Assembly: GCA_007126855.1 (NCBI GenBank)
Contig: SLAK01000348.1
Coordinates: 1-8,977 of the forward strand
Reading direction: 5' to 3'
DNA from: Dehalococcoidia bacterium
Lineage (GTDB): Bacteria > Chloroflexota > Dehalococcoidia > Tepidiformales > Tepidiformaceae
DNA: 8,977 nt
The position numbers and the translations under genes are program-made. Each line of letters opens with the position of its first letter. The stretch's first letter is position 1. Positions 1-6,720 of this stretch are shown here, piece by piece. The notes under the pieces were generated by a model. It searched no databases. It had not been told where the DNA came from and saw nothing but the letters and a program-made list of their open reading frames with translations.

Positions 1-539
1 CCGGGGGTGCGGCCGGGTTCTGCGGGCCGCGGCTCCAGGTCAGTCTGGGGGATGCCTTTGGCGTATTCCTGGCGATAGACTTTGCCTTTGTGGTGTTTGC
101 CCTGCGCCGCCAGGTCGGGCACAACTTCCAGCCACATTTCTTCGGAGAGCGCGTTCACTACGCTGGCGCCGACGCCGTGGAGGCCGCCGGAAACCTTATA
201 TCCGCCACCCCCGAACTTGCCGCCCGCGTGCAATACGGTCATGACCGTTTCAACGGCCGTCTTGCCGGTCTGCTTCTGGATATCAACGGGGATGCCGCGG
301 CCGTTGTCCTGGACGGTGCACCAGCCGTTGGCATGGAAAATAACTTCGATGAGGTCGCAGTAGCCCGCCATGGCCTCGTCGACAGCGTTGTCCACGAGTT
401 CTTTGGTGAGGTGGTGTAGGCCGGCCTTGTCGGTTGTACCTATGTACATGCCGGGCCGGCGGCGGACCGCTTCGAGGCCCTCCAGAACCTGGATGTGCTC
501 TGCGGTGTAGCTGCCGGATTTTGCTTGCTGTACGGTCAT
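1..539 (-). CDS. gyrB: DNA gyrase subunit B, N-terminal part (runs off window)
   Basis: This is the N-terminal 179 codons of the ATPase subunit of DNA gyrase, which uses ATP to introduce negative supercoils. The frame is open to the left edge, so the C-terminal part lies outside the window. Visible GHKL ATPase motifs are RRRPGMYIG (residues 26-34), KELVDNAVDEAMAGY (46-60, with the expected catalytic Glu47 and Mg-binding Asn51), QDNGRGIPVD (77-86) and the ATP-lid segment GGLHGVGASVVNALS (118-132). The segment GKFGGGGYKVSGG (107-119) is typical of GyrB; ParE proteins usually differ here, so gyrB is favoured over parE. The ATG at 539-537 precedes the family's usual start segment (SYTAEHIQVLEGLEAVR). 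No strong Shine-Dalgarno is seen directly before it. A promoter candidate lies about 70-100 bases upstream. The Anbu-like gene lies upstream on the same strand, 122 bases away. Confidence 0.95.
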   Translation of the reverse strand, partial: MTVQQAKSGSYTAEHIQVLEGLEAVRRRPGMYIGTTDKAGLHHLTKELVDNAVDEAMAGYCDLIEVIFHANGWCTVQDNGRGIPVDIQKQTGKTAVETVMTVLHAGGKFGGGGYKVSGGLHGVGASVVNALSEEMWLEVVPDLAAQGKHHKGKVYRQEYAKGIPQTDLEPRPAEPGRTP

Positions 540-607
540 AGGCTGGTGAAAGAACCCCCGCGCTCACCCCGCCACTTGCTCGGGCGAATTCGCGAGCGTA
601 TGTGTAC

Positions 608-636
608 AGTTTAGCAGGTTGGGCGCTGATCGTCAG
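608..636 (-). promoter_or_regulatory. Candidate sigma-70-type promoter for gyrB
   Basis: Read on the minus strand, CTGACG (636-631) and TAAACT (613-608) are separated by exactly 17 bases. Each matches the -35 or -10 consensus at 4 of 6 positions. Transcription would start near 601 and leave a leader of about 60 bases before gyrB. A second possible -10, TACGCT, lies a little downstream at 600-595. This is motif-based only. Confidence 0.35.
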
Positions 637-661
637 TCGCGGAATGACATAACAAGAAGCC

Positions 662-1384
662 TCATAAGTCCTTGAAAGCAGCGTCTACCCAGTCTTCCGG
701 AAAGCTCTGTACGGATTCGCGGAGCCGCGATTGCCAGTTCTCGGAAAGCTGCTGTAGGTCCTGCTTCACGTAGCGGTGTACGCGCAACGAGAAGGGGTTC
801 ACCCGGAACACGATCACGTCGAGCGGGTAGTCGACATTCGATGCACTGATGCGCGTCGAATCGAAGGCCAGGAAGCCGACCTTCAGGGCGAAGCGCAGCT
901 CGTCGGAATACTGCAGCGTCCGGTCCAGGATGGGTTTGCCATAGCCGCCAACGCCGATGATCTGGTAGGGCGTGCCCTCGCCGATCTCTATCCAGTTACC
1001 CTGCGGATAGATCATGTAGAGCCGGTGGGTGGCATCGGCCGGCATTTTGCCTCCGACCAGGATGTGCATGTCGAAAGGCACGCCCGACTCTGCCAGGGCT
1101 GCACGGTCTTCCTGCGCGACAATGCGCATCTGCTCGGCGACGGCGTTCACGGCCTGGTAGAGATGCGGGAACGGCTCTTCGCGGCTGTCGTGCACCTGCT
1201 CGAAATAGGTCAGCACCTTGTCGCGGATGGAGCGCAGCCCGGAGGTCATGAGGAACATCGTGTGCTGGTCGCGGCGGTAGACCGCAATCTTCCGCGCGGT
1301 GGTCATTTCGTTGCCGCTGGTGATTCGCGTGTCGGCGAGGCCGATCAGGCCGTCCTTCACTCGCATGCCAAGGCAGAAGGTCAT
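662..1384 (-). CDS. Anbu-like proteasome-type peptidase
   Basis: The 240-residue protein belongs to the predicted proteasome-type protease family (COG3484, 'Anbu', ancestral beta subunit), an N-terminal-nucleophile hydrolase fold. After Met1, Thr2 would become the catalytic Thr1. Asp18 in LADTR and Lys32 in ARKI follow in the order expected for the T1/D17/K33-type triad of proteasome beta subunits. The C-terminal half carries FDSTRISASNVDYPLDVIVF (residues about 174-193), which matches the Anbu-typical 'DST-R-S...PLD' stretch. Length fits the family (about 240). The ATG at 1384 has GGGAG at 1395-1391, six bases upstream, a good ribosome site. Anbu is usually found beside an alpha-E protein, an ATP-grasp protein and a transglutaminase-like gene; none is visible here. 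Its neighbours are gyrB downstream and divergent trmO. Substrate unknown. Confidence 0.85.
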   Translation of the reverse strand: MTFCLGMRVKDGLIGLADTRITSGNEMTTARKIAVYRRDQHTMFLMTSGLRSIRDKVLTYFEQVHDSREEPFPHLYQAVNAVAEQMRIVAQEDRAALAESGVPFDMHILVGGKMPADATHRLYMIYPQGNWIEIGEGTPYQIIGVGGYGKPILDRTLQYSDELRFALKVGFLAFDSTRISASNVDYPLDVIVFRVNPFSLRVHRYVKQDLQQLSENWQSRLRESVQSFPEDWVDAAFKDL

Positions 1385-1482
1385 GGGTCACTCCCGGGCT
1401 GCTGGCCGCTGGCCCATGGTACGGCCTTGGCGCGCTGACAGGTAGCTTGCGCCCTGGATCGCTGGCGTCCACGCTGAGGAAG

Positions 1483-1953
1483 ATGTTCTGGCGGCGCCGC
1501 AAAGCGGATTCCTTCGAACGGCCACAGCCGCCGCAATCGATCACCCTGAGCCCGGTGGCACGGGTGTGCAACGATGTGAAGCGGCCGCGGCCTCACGGCT
1601 GGGGCCGGGTGAAGAGCAGGCTCGAATTCCTGCCTGAGCATGAACCACGACTGCTGGGCCTGGACTGCTACAGCCATGCCATCGTGGTGTTCTACATGGA
1701 CCTGGCGCCAGGTGCGCCGGAAAAGCCGGAGCAACTGACGCTGGAAAGCGGCCACCGCTACGGCATTTTCGCGACGCGCAGCCAGCTCCGGCCGAACCAC
1801 CTGGGGGTGTCCGTTGTCTCCATCCATGCCTTGGAGGGGAACGTGGTGACGGTGAAAGGGCTCGACGCGATCGATGGGACGCCGGTGCTGGACATCAAGC
1901 CCTACCTGCCCGAATATGACGCGGCGCCCGACGCCCGCATACCCTTCGGCTGA
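1483..1953 (+). CDS. trmO: tRNA (N6-threonylcarbamoyladenosine37-N6)-methyltransferase TrmO
   Basis: TrmO (UPF0066, formerly TsaA/YaeB) transfers a methyl group from S-adenosylmethionine to t6A37 of tRNA(Thr), giving m6t6A. The family signature is well preserved: GLDCYSHAIVVFYMDL in mid-protein, then GIFATRSQLRPNHLGVS, then the strongest stretch, VKGLDAIDGTPVLDIKPYLP near the C-terminus. The protein is the short single-domain form and ends soon after that motif; the longer enterobacterial type carries a C-terminal extension. I chose ATG 1483, preceded by GAGGAAG at 1476-1482, although this spacing is tight. A TTG at 1447 would add 12 residues in the same frame. The domain proper begins near ITLSPVARV, so about 20 basic residues (MFWRRRKAD...) precede it. 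Tandem stops (TGATAA) end the gene, and the next ORF starts 15 bases later, so the three plus-strand genes probably share a transcript. Confidence 0.9.
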   Translation: MFWRRRKADSFERPQPPQSITLSPVARVCNDVKRPRPHGWGRVKSRLEFLPEHEPRLLGLDCYSHAIVVFYMDLAPGAPEKPEQLTLESGHRYGIFATRSQLRPNHLGVSVVSIHALEGNVVTVKGLDAIDGTPVLDIKPYLPEYDAAPDARIPFG

Positions 1954-1968
1954 TAAACTGGAGGGGTC

Positions 1969-2166
1969 ATGACACAGACGAACCCGCGGATCGAGTTGCC
2001 TGAGTACACGCCCGAAGAGCGCGAAGAACTGCGTCGCCATCGGCTTGAAGTGCTTAAGCGGGTTCGGGAGTTACATGAACGGATCCTCACCCGTCGCGGG
2101 GGCGTTCCCGTCGAAGTCGATGATATCCTCGACGAGATGCGCGGACGCACAGCGGGAGACGATTGA
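1969..2166 (+). CDS. Small charged protein, probable VapB-like antitoxin
   Basis: The 65-residue protein is rich in Glu and Arg and looks mostly helical. It has a proline-containing N-terminus (IELPEYTPEEREELRR), a basic amphipathic middle (RLEVLKRVRELHERILTRR) and an acidic tail (VEVDDILDEMRG). I see no clear AbrB, ribbon-helix-helix or Phd DNA-binding motif, so no antitoxin family can be named. The call rests on position and architecture: it directly precedes and overlaps a PIN-domain gene, its stop TGA (2164-2166) sharing bases with the TTG start of that gene. Its C-terminal 'VDDILDEMRG' resembles the toxin-binding tails of many VapB proteins. The start has GGAGGGG at 1960-1966, an almost ideal Shine-Dalgarno though only two bases from the ATG. 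Confidence 0.65.
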   Translation: MTQTNPRIELPEYTPEEREELRRHRLEVLKRVRELHERILTRRGGVPVEVDDILDEMRGRTAGDD

Positions 2167-2587
2167 ACACTGTCGTACTCGACACGTCGTTCCTGGCCCA
2201 TGCGCTGGTGCCCTCTCAGCAGACCCCGGAGTCTGCGGAGGCCCTGGTCCGGTTGATCGCCAGCGACGACAACATCGTCATTCCTGCCCCTCTGATCGTG
2301 GAGTTCGGCTCCTTGGTTCGAAAGGCCGCTAATCTCGGTCGCGTGAGCGTCGTCGAGGCTCAAGAGATCTTCTCGTATGTCTTCGATCTCAAGGCAATCA
2401 TGGATGTTACCCCAGGCCTCCTCTCGCGCGGCTACGAAATCGCCGAAAACTCAGCCAGTCCGACACCTTCGACTCAACTGGCTATGTGCTGGCAGAAGCG
2501 GTTGGCGGCGAATTCTGGACTGCCGACCGCCGCTTTGCCAACGCAGCCCGGGCTGCCGGCCTGTCTGCGGTGCGCTATGTCCGGTAG
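2163..2587 (+). pseudogene. VapC-like PIN-domain ribonuclease, frameshifted
   Basis: VapC toxins are Mg-dependent PIN-domain RNases, usually held inactive by a partner antitoxin. The gene begins at TTG 2163, overlapping the upstream stop, and encodes MNTVVLDTSFLAHALV, with PIN Asp7 and later Glu47 in PAPLIVEFGSL. After IAE (Glu95, codon 2445-2447) the frame turns to non-PIN sequence and runs to 2615. The other frame from 2447 carries the missing PIN C-terminus: KLSQSDTFDSTGYVLAEAVG, then EFWTADRRFANAAR and AVRYVR, stopping at TAG 2585-2587. Adding one A to the AAAA run at 2446-2449 joins the halves into 141 residues, a normal VapC length, with the third and fourth acidic residues at Asp104 and Asp122. 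The gene is therefore one base short. As read, the product lacks the C-terminal acidic pair and should be inactive. A sequencing or assembly error in the A run is an alternative. Confidence 0.85.
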
Positions 2588-3193
2588 CTACTCCTGCACC
2601 GGGATGTCCGTGTAGGGCGGCTCGGGGAAGTACTCCATCGCCTTCTGCACGCGGCGGGCGGTCGTCGGGCTCCATTCGCGGCCGACAAGGTAGAGGGCCA
2701 TATCGATTCCAGCCGAGACACCCGAGGCGGTGATTACGTGGCCTTCGTCCACATAGCGCTCGACATCGACGACCTGGACGCCCTCGTACTTGCGCAGATG
2801 GTGGATCGATGCCCAGTGGGTCGTGGCGCGCTTGCCTTCAAGCAGCCCGGCGGCGGCCAGGACGAATGAACCAGTGCAGACTGAGGTCATCACCTGCGCG
2901 TCGCGGTTGAGCCGCTTGATGAAGTCGACCATCGTGGGGTTTTCCACTTCGCGGCGGGTACCCTGGCCGCCGGGGATGACCACAATGTCAGCCTGCGGGC
3001 AGTCGTCGAAGCTGTAATCCGCGGTGACGCGCAGGCCCTTGGCGCAGCGCACTTCGCCGCCGCGCTCTGACACAGTGAAAGCGCGAACAGACTCGTCCTC
3101 GATGGCCCCGAGCATCGTAAATACTTCCCACGGACCGGCGAAATCGAGTTCTTCCGCTCCTTCGAACAGGACAATGGCAATGGACCGGGTCAT
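2588..3193 (-). CDS. DJ-1/PfpI family protein, isonitrile-hydratase-like
   Basis: The 201-residue protein has the DJ-1/PfpI class I glutamine-amidotransferase-like fold. Motifs are EELDFAGPWEVF (residues 14-25), IPGGQGTRRE (73-82) and the nucleophile elbow SVCTGSFVLAAAGLLEGKRA (104-123) with Cys106, followed by TTHW. Asp17 in ELDFAGP and the Cys-Thr pair match residues I recall as important in bacterial isonitrile hydratase (InhA), so hydration of isonitriles to N-formamides is one candidate activity. The same subfamily also includes the amidase-like domain of AraC-type regulators; no helix-turn-helix is present here, so this is the stand-alone form. The ATG at 3193 follows AGGAGGG (3207-3201) with seven bases between, the best ribosome site in the window. 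The stop abuts the repaired vapC stop with no gap. The real substrate cannot be read from sequence. Confidence 0.88.
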   Translation of the reverse strand: MTRSIAIVLFEGAEELDFAGPWEVFTMLGAIEDESVRAFTVSERGGEVRCAKGLRVTADYSFDDCPQADIVVIPGGQGTRREVENPTMVDFIKRLNRDAQVMTSVCTGSFVLAAAGLLEGKRATTHWASIHHLRKYEGVQVVDVERYVDEGHVITASGVSAGIDMALYLVGREWSPTTARRVQKAMEYFPEPPYTDIPVQE

Positions 3194-3332
3194 GGGGCAT
3201 CCCTCCTGGTAGCGTACTGGGCGGGGCCAGCGGGCAGTCTACCACCCCATCTTGCGGTGCCGCGGTGAGCCAACGTACAGGGTCCGCCTGGCGGCCCCGG
3301 GGAGCAGTGCGCCTTGTTATTATCGGGAACGA

Positions 3333-3420
3333 TGGCGGAGAGGGGGAGATTCGAACTCCCGGTGCATCGCTGCACACCGCTTTTCGAGAGCGGCACCATA
3401 AACCACTCGGACACCTCTCC
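3333..3420 (-). tRNA. tRNA-Ser, anticodon CGA, with encoded CCA
   Basis: Read on the minus strand, the acceptor stem is GGAGAGG (3420-3414) paired with CCTCTCC (3343-3337). It is followed by discriminator G (3336) and an encoded CCA (3335-3333). The anticodon stem CCGCT/AGCGG encloses loop CTCGAAA, giving anticodon CGA at 3386-3384, which reads serine codon UCG. A long variable arm (GTGCA/TGCAC stem with a GCGA loop) is characteristic of class II tRNA-Ser. The T arm is GGGAG, loop TTCGAAT, CTCCC. All stems pair fully, so the gene looks functional. The G discriminator suits serine identity. Confidence 0.97.
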
Positions 3421-3427
3421 ACCGCCA

Positions 3428-3433
3428 AGTGTA
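3428..3433 (-). promoter_or_regulatory. Candidate -10 box for tRNA-Ser
   Basis: TACACT on the minus strand (3433-3428) lies seven bases upstream of the tRNA 5' end, so transcription would begin at or about one base before the mature tRNA. No convincing -35 is visible at 16-18 bases. The 88-base gap to the divergent nitrilase gene would hold both promoters. Confidence 0.3.
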
Positions 3434-3496
3434 ACAAAGGCGCCGCGCATGGCTCACGCCCGCCGAGCGGCCTATCGCCGCCCGGGCCCGCCGCTG

Positions 3497-3502
3497 TACG
3501 CT
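3497..3502 (+). promoter_or_regulatory. Candidate -10 box giving a leaderless nitrilase mRNA
   Basis: TACGCT ends six bases before the ATG at 3509, so normal -10 spacing would place +1 on the A of the start codon. No Shine-Dalgarno is seen before this ATG, which fits leaderless translation. No -35 is recognisable. The case rests on spacing and the absence of an SD. Confidence 0.35.
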
Positions 3503-3508
3503 GTCGCC

Positions 3509-5065
3509 ATGGAGCCGTTCACCATTGCGTTGTGCCAGGTCCGCGCCCGGGAAATCGATGAGGCGGAGGAAAACCTGCAGGCCATCCTCGCCGCGCTGGA
3601 CCGTGCGGGGGACGCTGGAGCGCAGCTTGTGGCGCTACCGGAATGCGCCTACCCGGCTTACTACCTGCGCGGTGCGCACGCCTATGAGCGCCCGGAAGTG
3701 CGCCCCTACGACGAGGTTTGCCGGTTGCTGGGTGAGAAGGCGCATCGCTACGGCTACTGGCTGGCGGCCGGGTTGGCCGTGCCACACCCGGAAGGGCGCC
3801 TGTCCAACAGCGGGGTGGTATTTGGCCCCGACGGAGAGATACGCGGACAGTACGACAAGCAATTCCTCTGGCACTTCGATAACAACTGGTTCGAGCCGGG
3901 GCGCGAATTCCCGGTGTGGGATGCGGGCTTCTGCCGCTTTGGCATCCTGATCTGCGCAGACAGCCGCCAGCCGGAGATCGCGCGCTCGCTCTATGTGAAC
4001 GGGGCCGAGCTCATCGTCGACCTGACCGCATGGGTCTCAACCGGCCGCACCGTGCAGGAGCTGACGACCACGCAATGCCAGTACCTGATGCCGGCGCGCG
4101 CCTACGAAAACGGCGTCTGGGTCGCCGCATGCGACAAGTGGGGCTCGGAAGACGGCACAATCGTCTACGCAGGACGCTCGTCGGTAATCGACCCGCTTGG
4201 ACAAACGCTCGTGTGTGCGCCGTCCGACGCTGACGAAGTTGTCGTCTATACCATCGACCCACAGGATGCGGCGCCGCCGGTGCCCCGTCGGCCCGCGCTG
4301 TATTCGATGCTGACGATGCCGCAGGACGAGCTGCCGATCCTGTCGCTGATGCGGGAACCGATGGTGCCCGCCGACGAGGACCGGCGTGTCGCCGTCGTAC
4401 CCGGTGATGGTGCTGCATTCGACGCCGGTACAGTGGTGGCGCGATACGAGGCGCTGCGCGCGCAGGACGTGGACTTCATGGTGTTCGCCGGGGTCACCGG
4501 GCCGGAGGGATGGCAGGTAGATTTGCCGCCCATCGAAACGGCGGTCCGCGGCGGCGGTGGTTCATTATTGCTCGGCGTGGCATCGGACGGGTGCGCGCCG
4601 TCGCAGTCAGCCGTGCTGGTCACGCCGGACCGCACGGTGGAACACCTGGCAAGCCATGGCCGCGGCATCAACACAGGGGAGACGCTTTCGCCGGTCATCG
4701 AAACGCCGGCGGGGAACGTTGGCATCCTCTGCGGTGACGAGGGACTGGTGCCCGAGGTCGCGCGCTGCCTGATGCTGCAGGGCGCCGACATCCTGGCCTG
4801 GACGCTGTTCGAGGCCGACCCCATGGCCGAGGTGCTTGCCCGGGCCCGGAGCGACGAGAACAAAGTCTATACCGCCGCGGCCTGGCCCGACGGCGGAGTG
4901 ATAGCCGAGCCATCGGGCGGGCCGATGGTGCACGTCCCCGCCGGGACAGGAGTGGCGATGGCTGCGCAGGTGAACCGTGCAGTGGCGCGCTGGAAGGACC
5001 GGGCCCCGGGCACAAACATGGTGCGTGACCGCATCCCCGGGGCGTACGGCGCCCTGGTGCGCTAG
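3509..5065 (+). CDS. Two-domain carbon-nitrogen hydrolase (nitrilase superfamily), second domain degenerate
   Basis: The 518-residue protein joins two nitrilase-fold domains. The first (about 1-255) has a complete triad: Glu45 in LVALPECAYPAYY, Lys117 in GQYDKQFLWHF and Cys149 in FGILICADSRQPEIAR. It also has the extra Glu129 in NNWFEPG. It should hydrolyse an amide, nitrile or carbamoyl substrate that cannot be named. The second (about 292-495) keeps VGILCGDEGLVPEVAR with Cys408, but the first Glu position reads Gly in FMVFAGVTGP, and the Lys region reads HLASHGRGIN with no Lys. It is therefore probably non-catalytic. The usual family length is about 260-300, so this is a tandem fusion. ATG 3509 was chosen because MEPFTIALCQVR is the canonical domain start; earlier in-frame starts at 3449 and 3314 would read through unrelated sequence or the tRNA gene. 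Its stop overlaps that of the convergent dehydratase. Confidence 0.88.
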   Translation: MEPFTIALCQVRAREIDEAEENLQAILAALDRAGDAGAQLVALPECAYPAYYLRGAHAYERPEVRPYDEVCRLLGEKAHRYGYWLAAGLAVPHPEGRLSNSGVVFGPDGEIRGQYDKQFLWHFDNNWFEPGREFPVWDAGFCRFGILICADSRQPEIARSLYVNGAELIVDLTAWVSTGRTVQELTTTQCQYLMPARAYENGVWVAACDKWGSEDGTIVYAGRSSVIDPLGQTLVCAPSDADEVVVYTIDPQDAAPPVPRRPALYSMLTMPQDELPILSLMREPMVPADEDRRVAVVPGDGAAFDAGTVVARYEALRAQDVDFMVFAGVTGPEGWQVDLPPIETAVRGGGGSLLLGVASDGCAPSQSAVLVTPDRTVEHLASHGRGINTGETLSPVIETPAGNVGILCGDEGLVPEVARCLMLQGADILAWTLFEADPMAEVLARARSDENKVYTAAAWPDGGVIAEPSGGPMVHVPAGTGVAMAAQVNRAVARWKDRAPGTNMVRDRIPGAYGALVR

Positions 5066-6048
5066 CGTTCGAGTAGGACGGAACAGAGCAGGTCCGGGTC
5101 CACGTTGCCGCCGCTGATGACCACGCCGGTGCGGGCGCTCTCGTGGATACCCGCTCGGCGGGTGAGAAGCGCCGCAGGGGCGACGGCCCCGGCGGCTTCG
5201 ACCACCAGCTTCATCCGCAGCACCAGGAAACGCATCGCCTCCTTCACTTCTTCGTCGCTGACCAGGACAACATCGTCGACAAGGGCCCGCACCTGCTCGA
5301 AGGGGAGCCTGCCGGGCTGGCGGGTGCGGATGCCGTCGGCGATGGTGGTGGGCGGCTCGATGATGACGCGCTCACCGCGCGCCAGGCTCAAGACCCAGTC
5401 GTCGGCGCCCTCGGGTTCGACGCCGATCACATGGCAATCCGGGTTGAGCGCCTTTGCCACGGTCGCACAGCCGGAGAGGAGGCCGCCGCCGCCCAGCGGC
5501 ACGATCAGCGCGTCCAGCGGCCCGGCCTGTTCCCAGAGCTCGAGCGCGACGGTACCCTGGCCGGCCATGACGTCGACGTGGTCGAAGGGCGGGATGATGG
5601 TCAGGCCGCGTTCTTTTGCGATGCGGGTCACGATCTGGTCGGGCGATTCACGGTGCCGGTCGAATTCCACAACTTCGGCGCCATAGCCGTGGGTTGCGGC
5701 GACTTTCAGCCTGGGTGTGTCGTCCGGCATGCAGATGACAGCGGGGATGCCGAAGTGCTGTGCCGAGATGGCAACGCCCTGGGCGTGATTGCCGGAGGAT
5801 GCGGCGACGACGCCTTTTGCTCGCTCATCCGGGTCCAGCCGTGCGACGGCGTTGAACGCGCCGCGCAGCTTGAAGGCGCCACCACGCTGGAAGCTTTCGC
5901 ATTTGAAGAAGGCCTGTACGCCGGACTGCTCGTTGGCCTGCCGCGAGGTGTGGACCGGCGTGGTTTTGACGACGCCTTTCAGCCGTTCAGCCGCCGCGCG
6001 CACATCGTCGATGTTGATGGGGAGGCGGCTGGCGGCTGTTTCGTTCAT
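5062..6048 (-). CDS. Threonine/serine dehydratase (PLP fold type II)
   Basis: The 328-residue protein is a pyridoxal-phosphate fold-type II lyase of the threonine ammonia-lyase/serine racemase group. These convert threonine to 2-oxobutanoate and ammonia, or serine to pyruvate. Key motifs are FQRGGAFKLRGAFN (residues 53-66) with PLP-binding Lys60, SSGNHAQGVA (84-93), the phosphate-binding Gly run LGGGGLLSG (185-193) and the C-terminal SGGNVD (312-317). No ACT regulatory domain follows, so it resembles the catabolic, TdcB-like or serine racemase-like forms more than feedback-regulated IlvA. Substrate choice among threonine, serine and threo-3-hydroxyaspartate is not decidable from motifs. Its ATG overlaps the stop of the upstream MBL-fold gene (ATGA at 6048-6045), so the two are translationally coupled. 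Its stop shares bases with the convergent nitrilase stop. Confidence 0.9.
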   Translation of the reverse strand: MNETAASRLPINIDDVRAAAERLKGVVKTTPVHTSRQANEQSGVQAFFKCESFQRGGAFKLRGAFNAVARLDPDERAKGVVAASSGNHAQGVAISAQHFGIPAVICMPDDTPRLKVAATHGYGAEVVEFDRHRESPDQIVTRIAKERGLTIIPPFDHVDVMAGQGTVALELWEQAGPLDALIVPLGGGGLLSGCATVAKALNPDCHVIGVEPEGADDWVLSLARGERVIIEPPTTIADGIRTRQPGRLPFEQVRALVDDVVLVSDEEVKEAMRFLVLRMKLVVEAAGAVAPAALLTRRAGIHESARTGVVISGGNVDPDLLCSVLLER

Positions 6049-6677
6049 CCCGTTCTCGGTTGCAACACCACGACGGTCAGTGCACTCGGGAGTCCCGCCT
6101 TCGTGGTCGTGAATTTGGCCTGTGGCTCAGGCTTGCTGCCGGTTTCGCTGAGGAAGCGGTCAAGCGAATCGAGTTCCATCCGCTCCTGCTCGGTCTTGTA
6201 AAGCATCGGGATGATAACGCTCGGGTCGATCCGGGTCATCAGGTCGGCAGCCTGCTCCGCCGTGAGCGTTGGGCCGTCGCCCACAGGCATGAGGAGTACG
6301 TCGACATCTTCCAGCTCCTCGGGCAAGGAGGGTTTTTCGCCGGGGGCGATGGCTCCCAGTTGGCAGATGCGTATGCCCTCGATTTCGAAGAGATACGCCA
6401 TGTTGCGGCGGCCTTCGGGAAGGGGGAGAGGGATTGCGGTGACAAGCACACCGCCGACCTCGTACTCGCCGGGAGCGTCGAGCACGCGGGGATCGCCGCC
6501 GACCAGCGAGGCGTTGCCGTAGGCCGGCTCGTCCTTCTGCGAGAGCGTCACGACATCGGCTGTGACCTTGCCGAGCTTGTACCCGCTGTCGGCGGGGACG
6601 GGGTCGGTTATGACCGTCCCCTGGCGCCCGCGGAGGCGGAAGGAAGTGCGCCCGAACCAGCTAATTTCCAGTGCCAT
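6045..6677 (-). CDS. MBL-fold protein lacking the metal-binding residues
   Basis: The 210-residue protein has the layout of small UlaG-like metallo-beta-lactamase-fold proteins (PF13483 type). It has an N-terminal ISWFGRTSFRLRG strand pair, GTVITDPV, GDPRVLDAPGEYEVGGVLVTAI, then GIRICQLGAIAP, VDVLLMPVGDGPTLT and VIIPMLYKTE. Each site where metal ligands normally sit is changed. The usual WxGH reads WFGR (Arg10). The HxHxDH position reads SQKDE (46-50). The H-L-G-D/H position reads QLGA (Gln107). The IPMHY position reads IPMLY (Leu159). Fold retained, metal lost, is the simplest reading, so hydrolysis is unlikely and a binding or regulatory role is possible. It overlaps the dehydratase start by four bases, and the CLF-like gene ends 43 bases upstream. 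I cannot name a function. Confidence 0.8.
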   Translation of the reverse strand: MALEISWFGRTSFRLRGRQGTVITDPVPADSGYKLGKVTADVVTLSQKDEPAYGNASLVGGDPRVLDAPGEYEVGGVLVTAIPLPLPEGRRNMAYLFEIEGIRICQLGAIAPGEKPSLPEELEDVDVLLMPVGDGPTLTAEQAADLMTRIDPSVIIPMLYKTEQERMELDSLDRFLSETGSKPEPQAKFTTTKAGLPSALTVVVLQPRTG

Positions 6678-6683
6678 TCCTGC

Positions 6684-6689
6684 ATTCTA
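6684..6689 (-). promoter_or_regulatory. Candidate -10 box giving a leaderless MBL-dehydratase mRNA
   Basis: TAGAAT on the minus strand (6689-6684) ends six bases before the ATG at 6677, which places +1 on the start codon. AGGA directly abuts the ATG and is too close to act as a normal Shine-Dalgarno. The box lies in the 43-base gap after the CLF-like gene, so the last two genes may have their own start even if they are also read from upstream. Confidence 0.35.
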
Positions 6690-6720
6690 GCCGCAGCGGC
6701 CCGCTACACAGAAATAACCG

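Noticed and set aside
618..640. Terminator after the Anbu-like gene
   Set aside because: The CTGA/TCAG inverted repeat has only a four-base stem and no following T run.
776..1438. Plus-strand open frame opposite the Anbu-like gene
   Set aside because: It is antisense to a family-matched gene with a good ribosome site, and its own sequence has no family features.
1381..2040. Minus-strand open frame opposite trmO
   Set aside because: TrmO motifs are unambiguous on the plus strand; the minus frame has no recognisable features.
2442..2453. Programmed -1 frameshift in vapC
   Set aside because: The A run lacks a canonical X XXY YYZ slippery heptamer in frame and I see no clear downstream stem-loop, so a base loss or sequencing error is simpler.
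3333..3420. tRNA gene as an integration site for a mobile element
   Set aside because: No integrase, direct repeat of the tRNA 3' end or foreign-looking cargo is visible nearby.
3314..3508. Upstream extension of the nitrilase reading frame
   Set aside because: It runs antisense through the tRNA-Ser gene and has no nitrilase-like sequence; the domain starts at 3509.
5143..6201. Long plus-strand open frame (352 codons) opposite the dehydratase
   Set aside because: It is antisense to a clear PLP enzyme with all its motifs and has no domain of its own.
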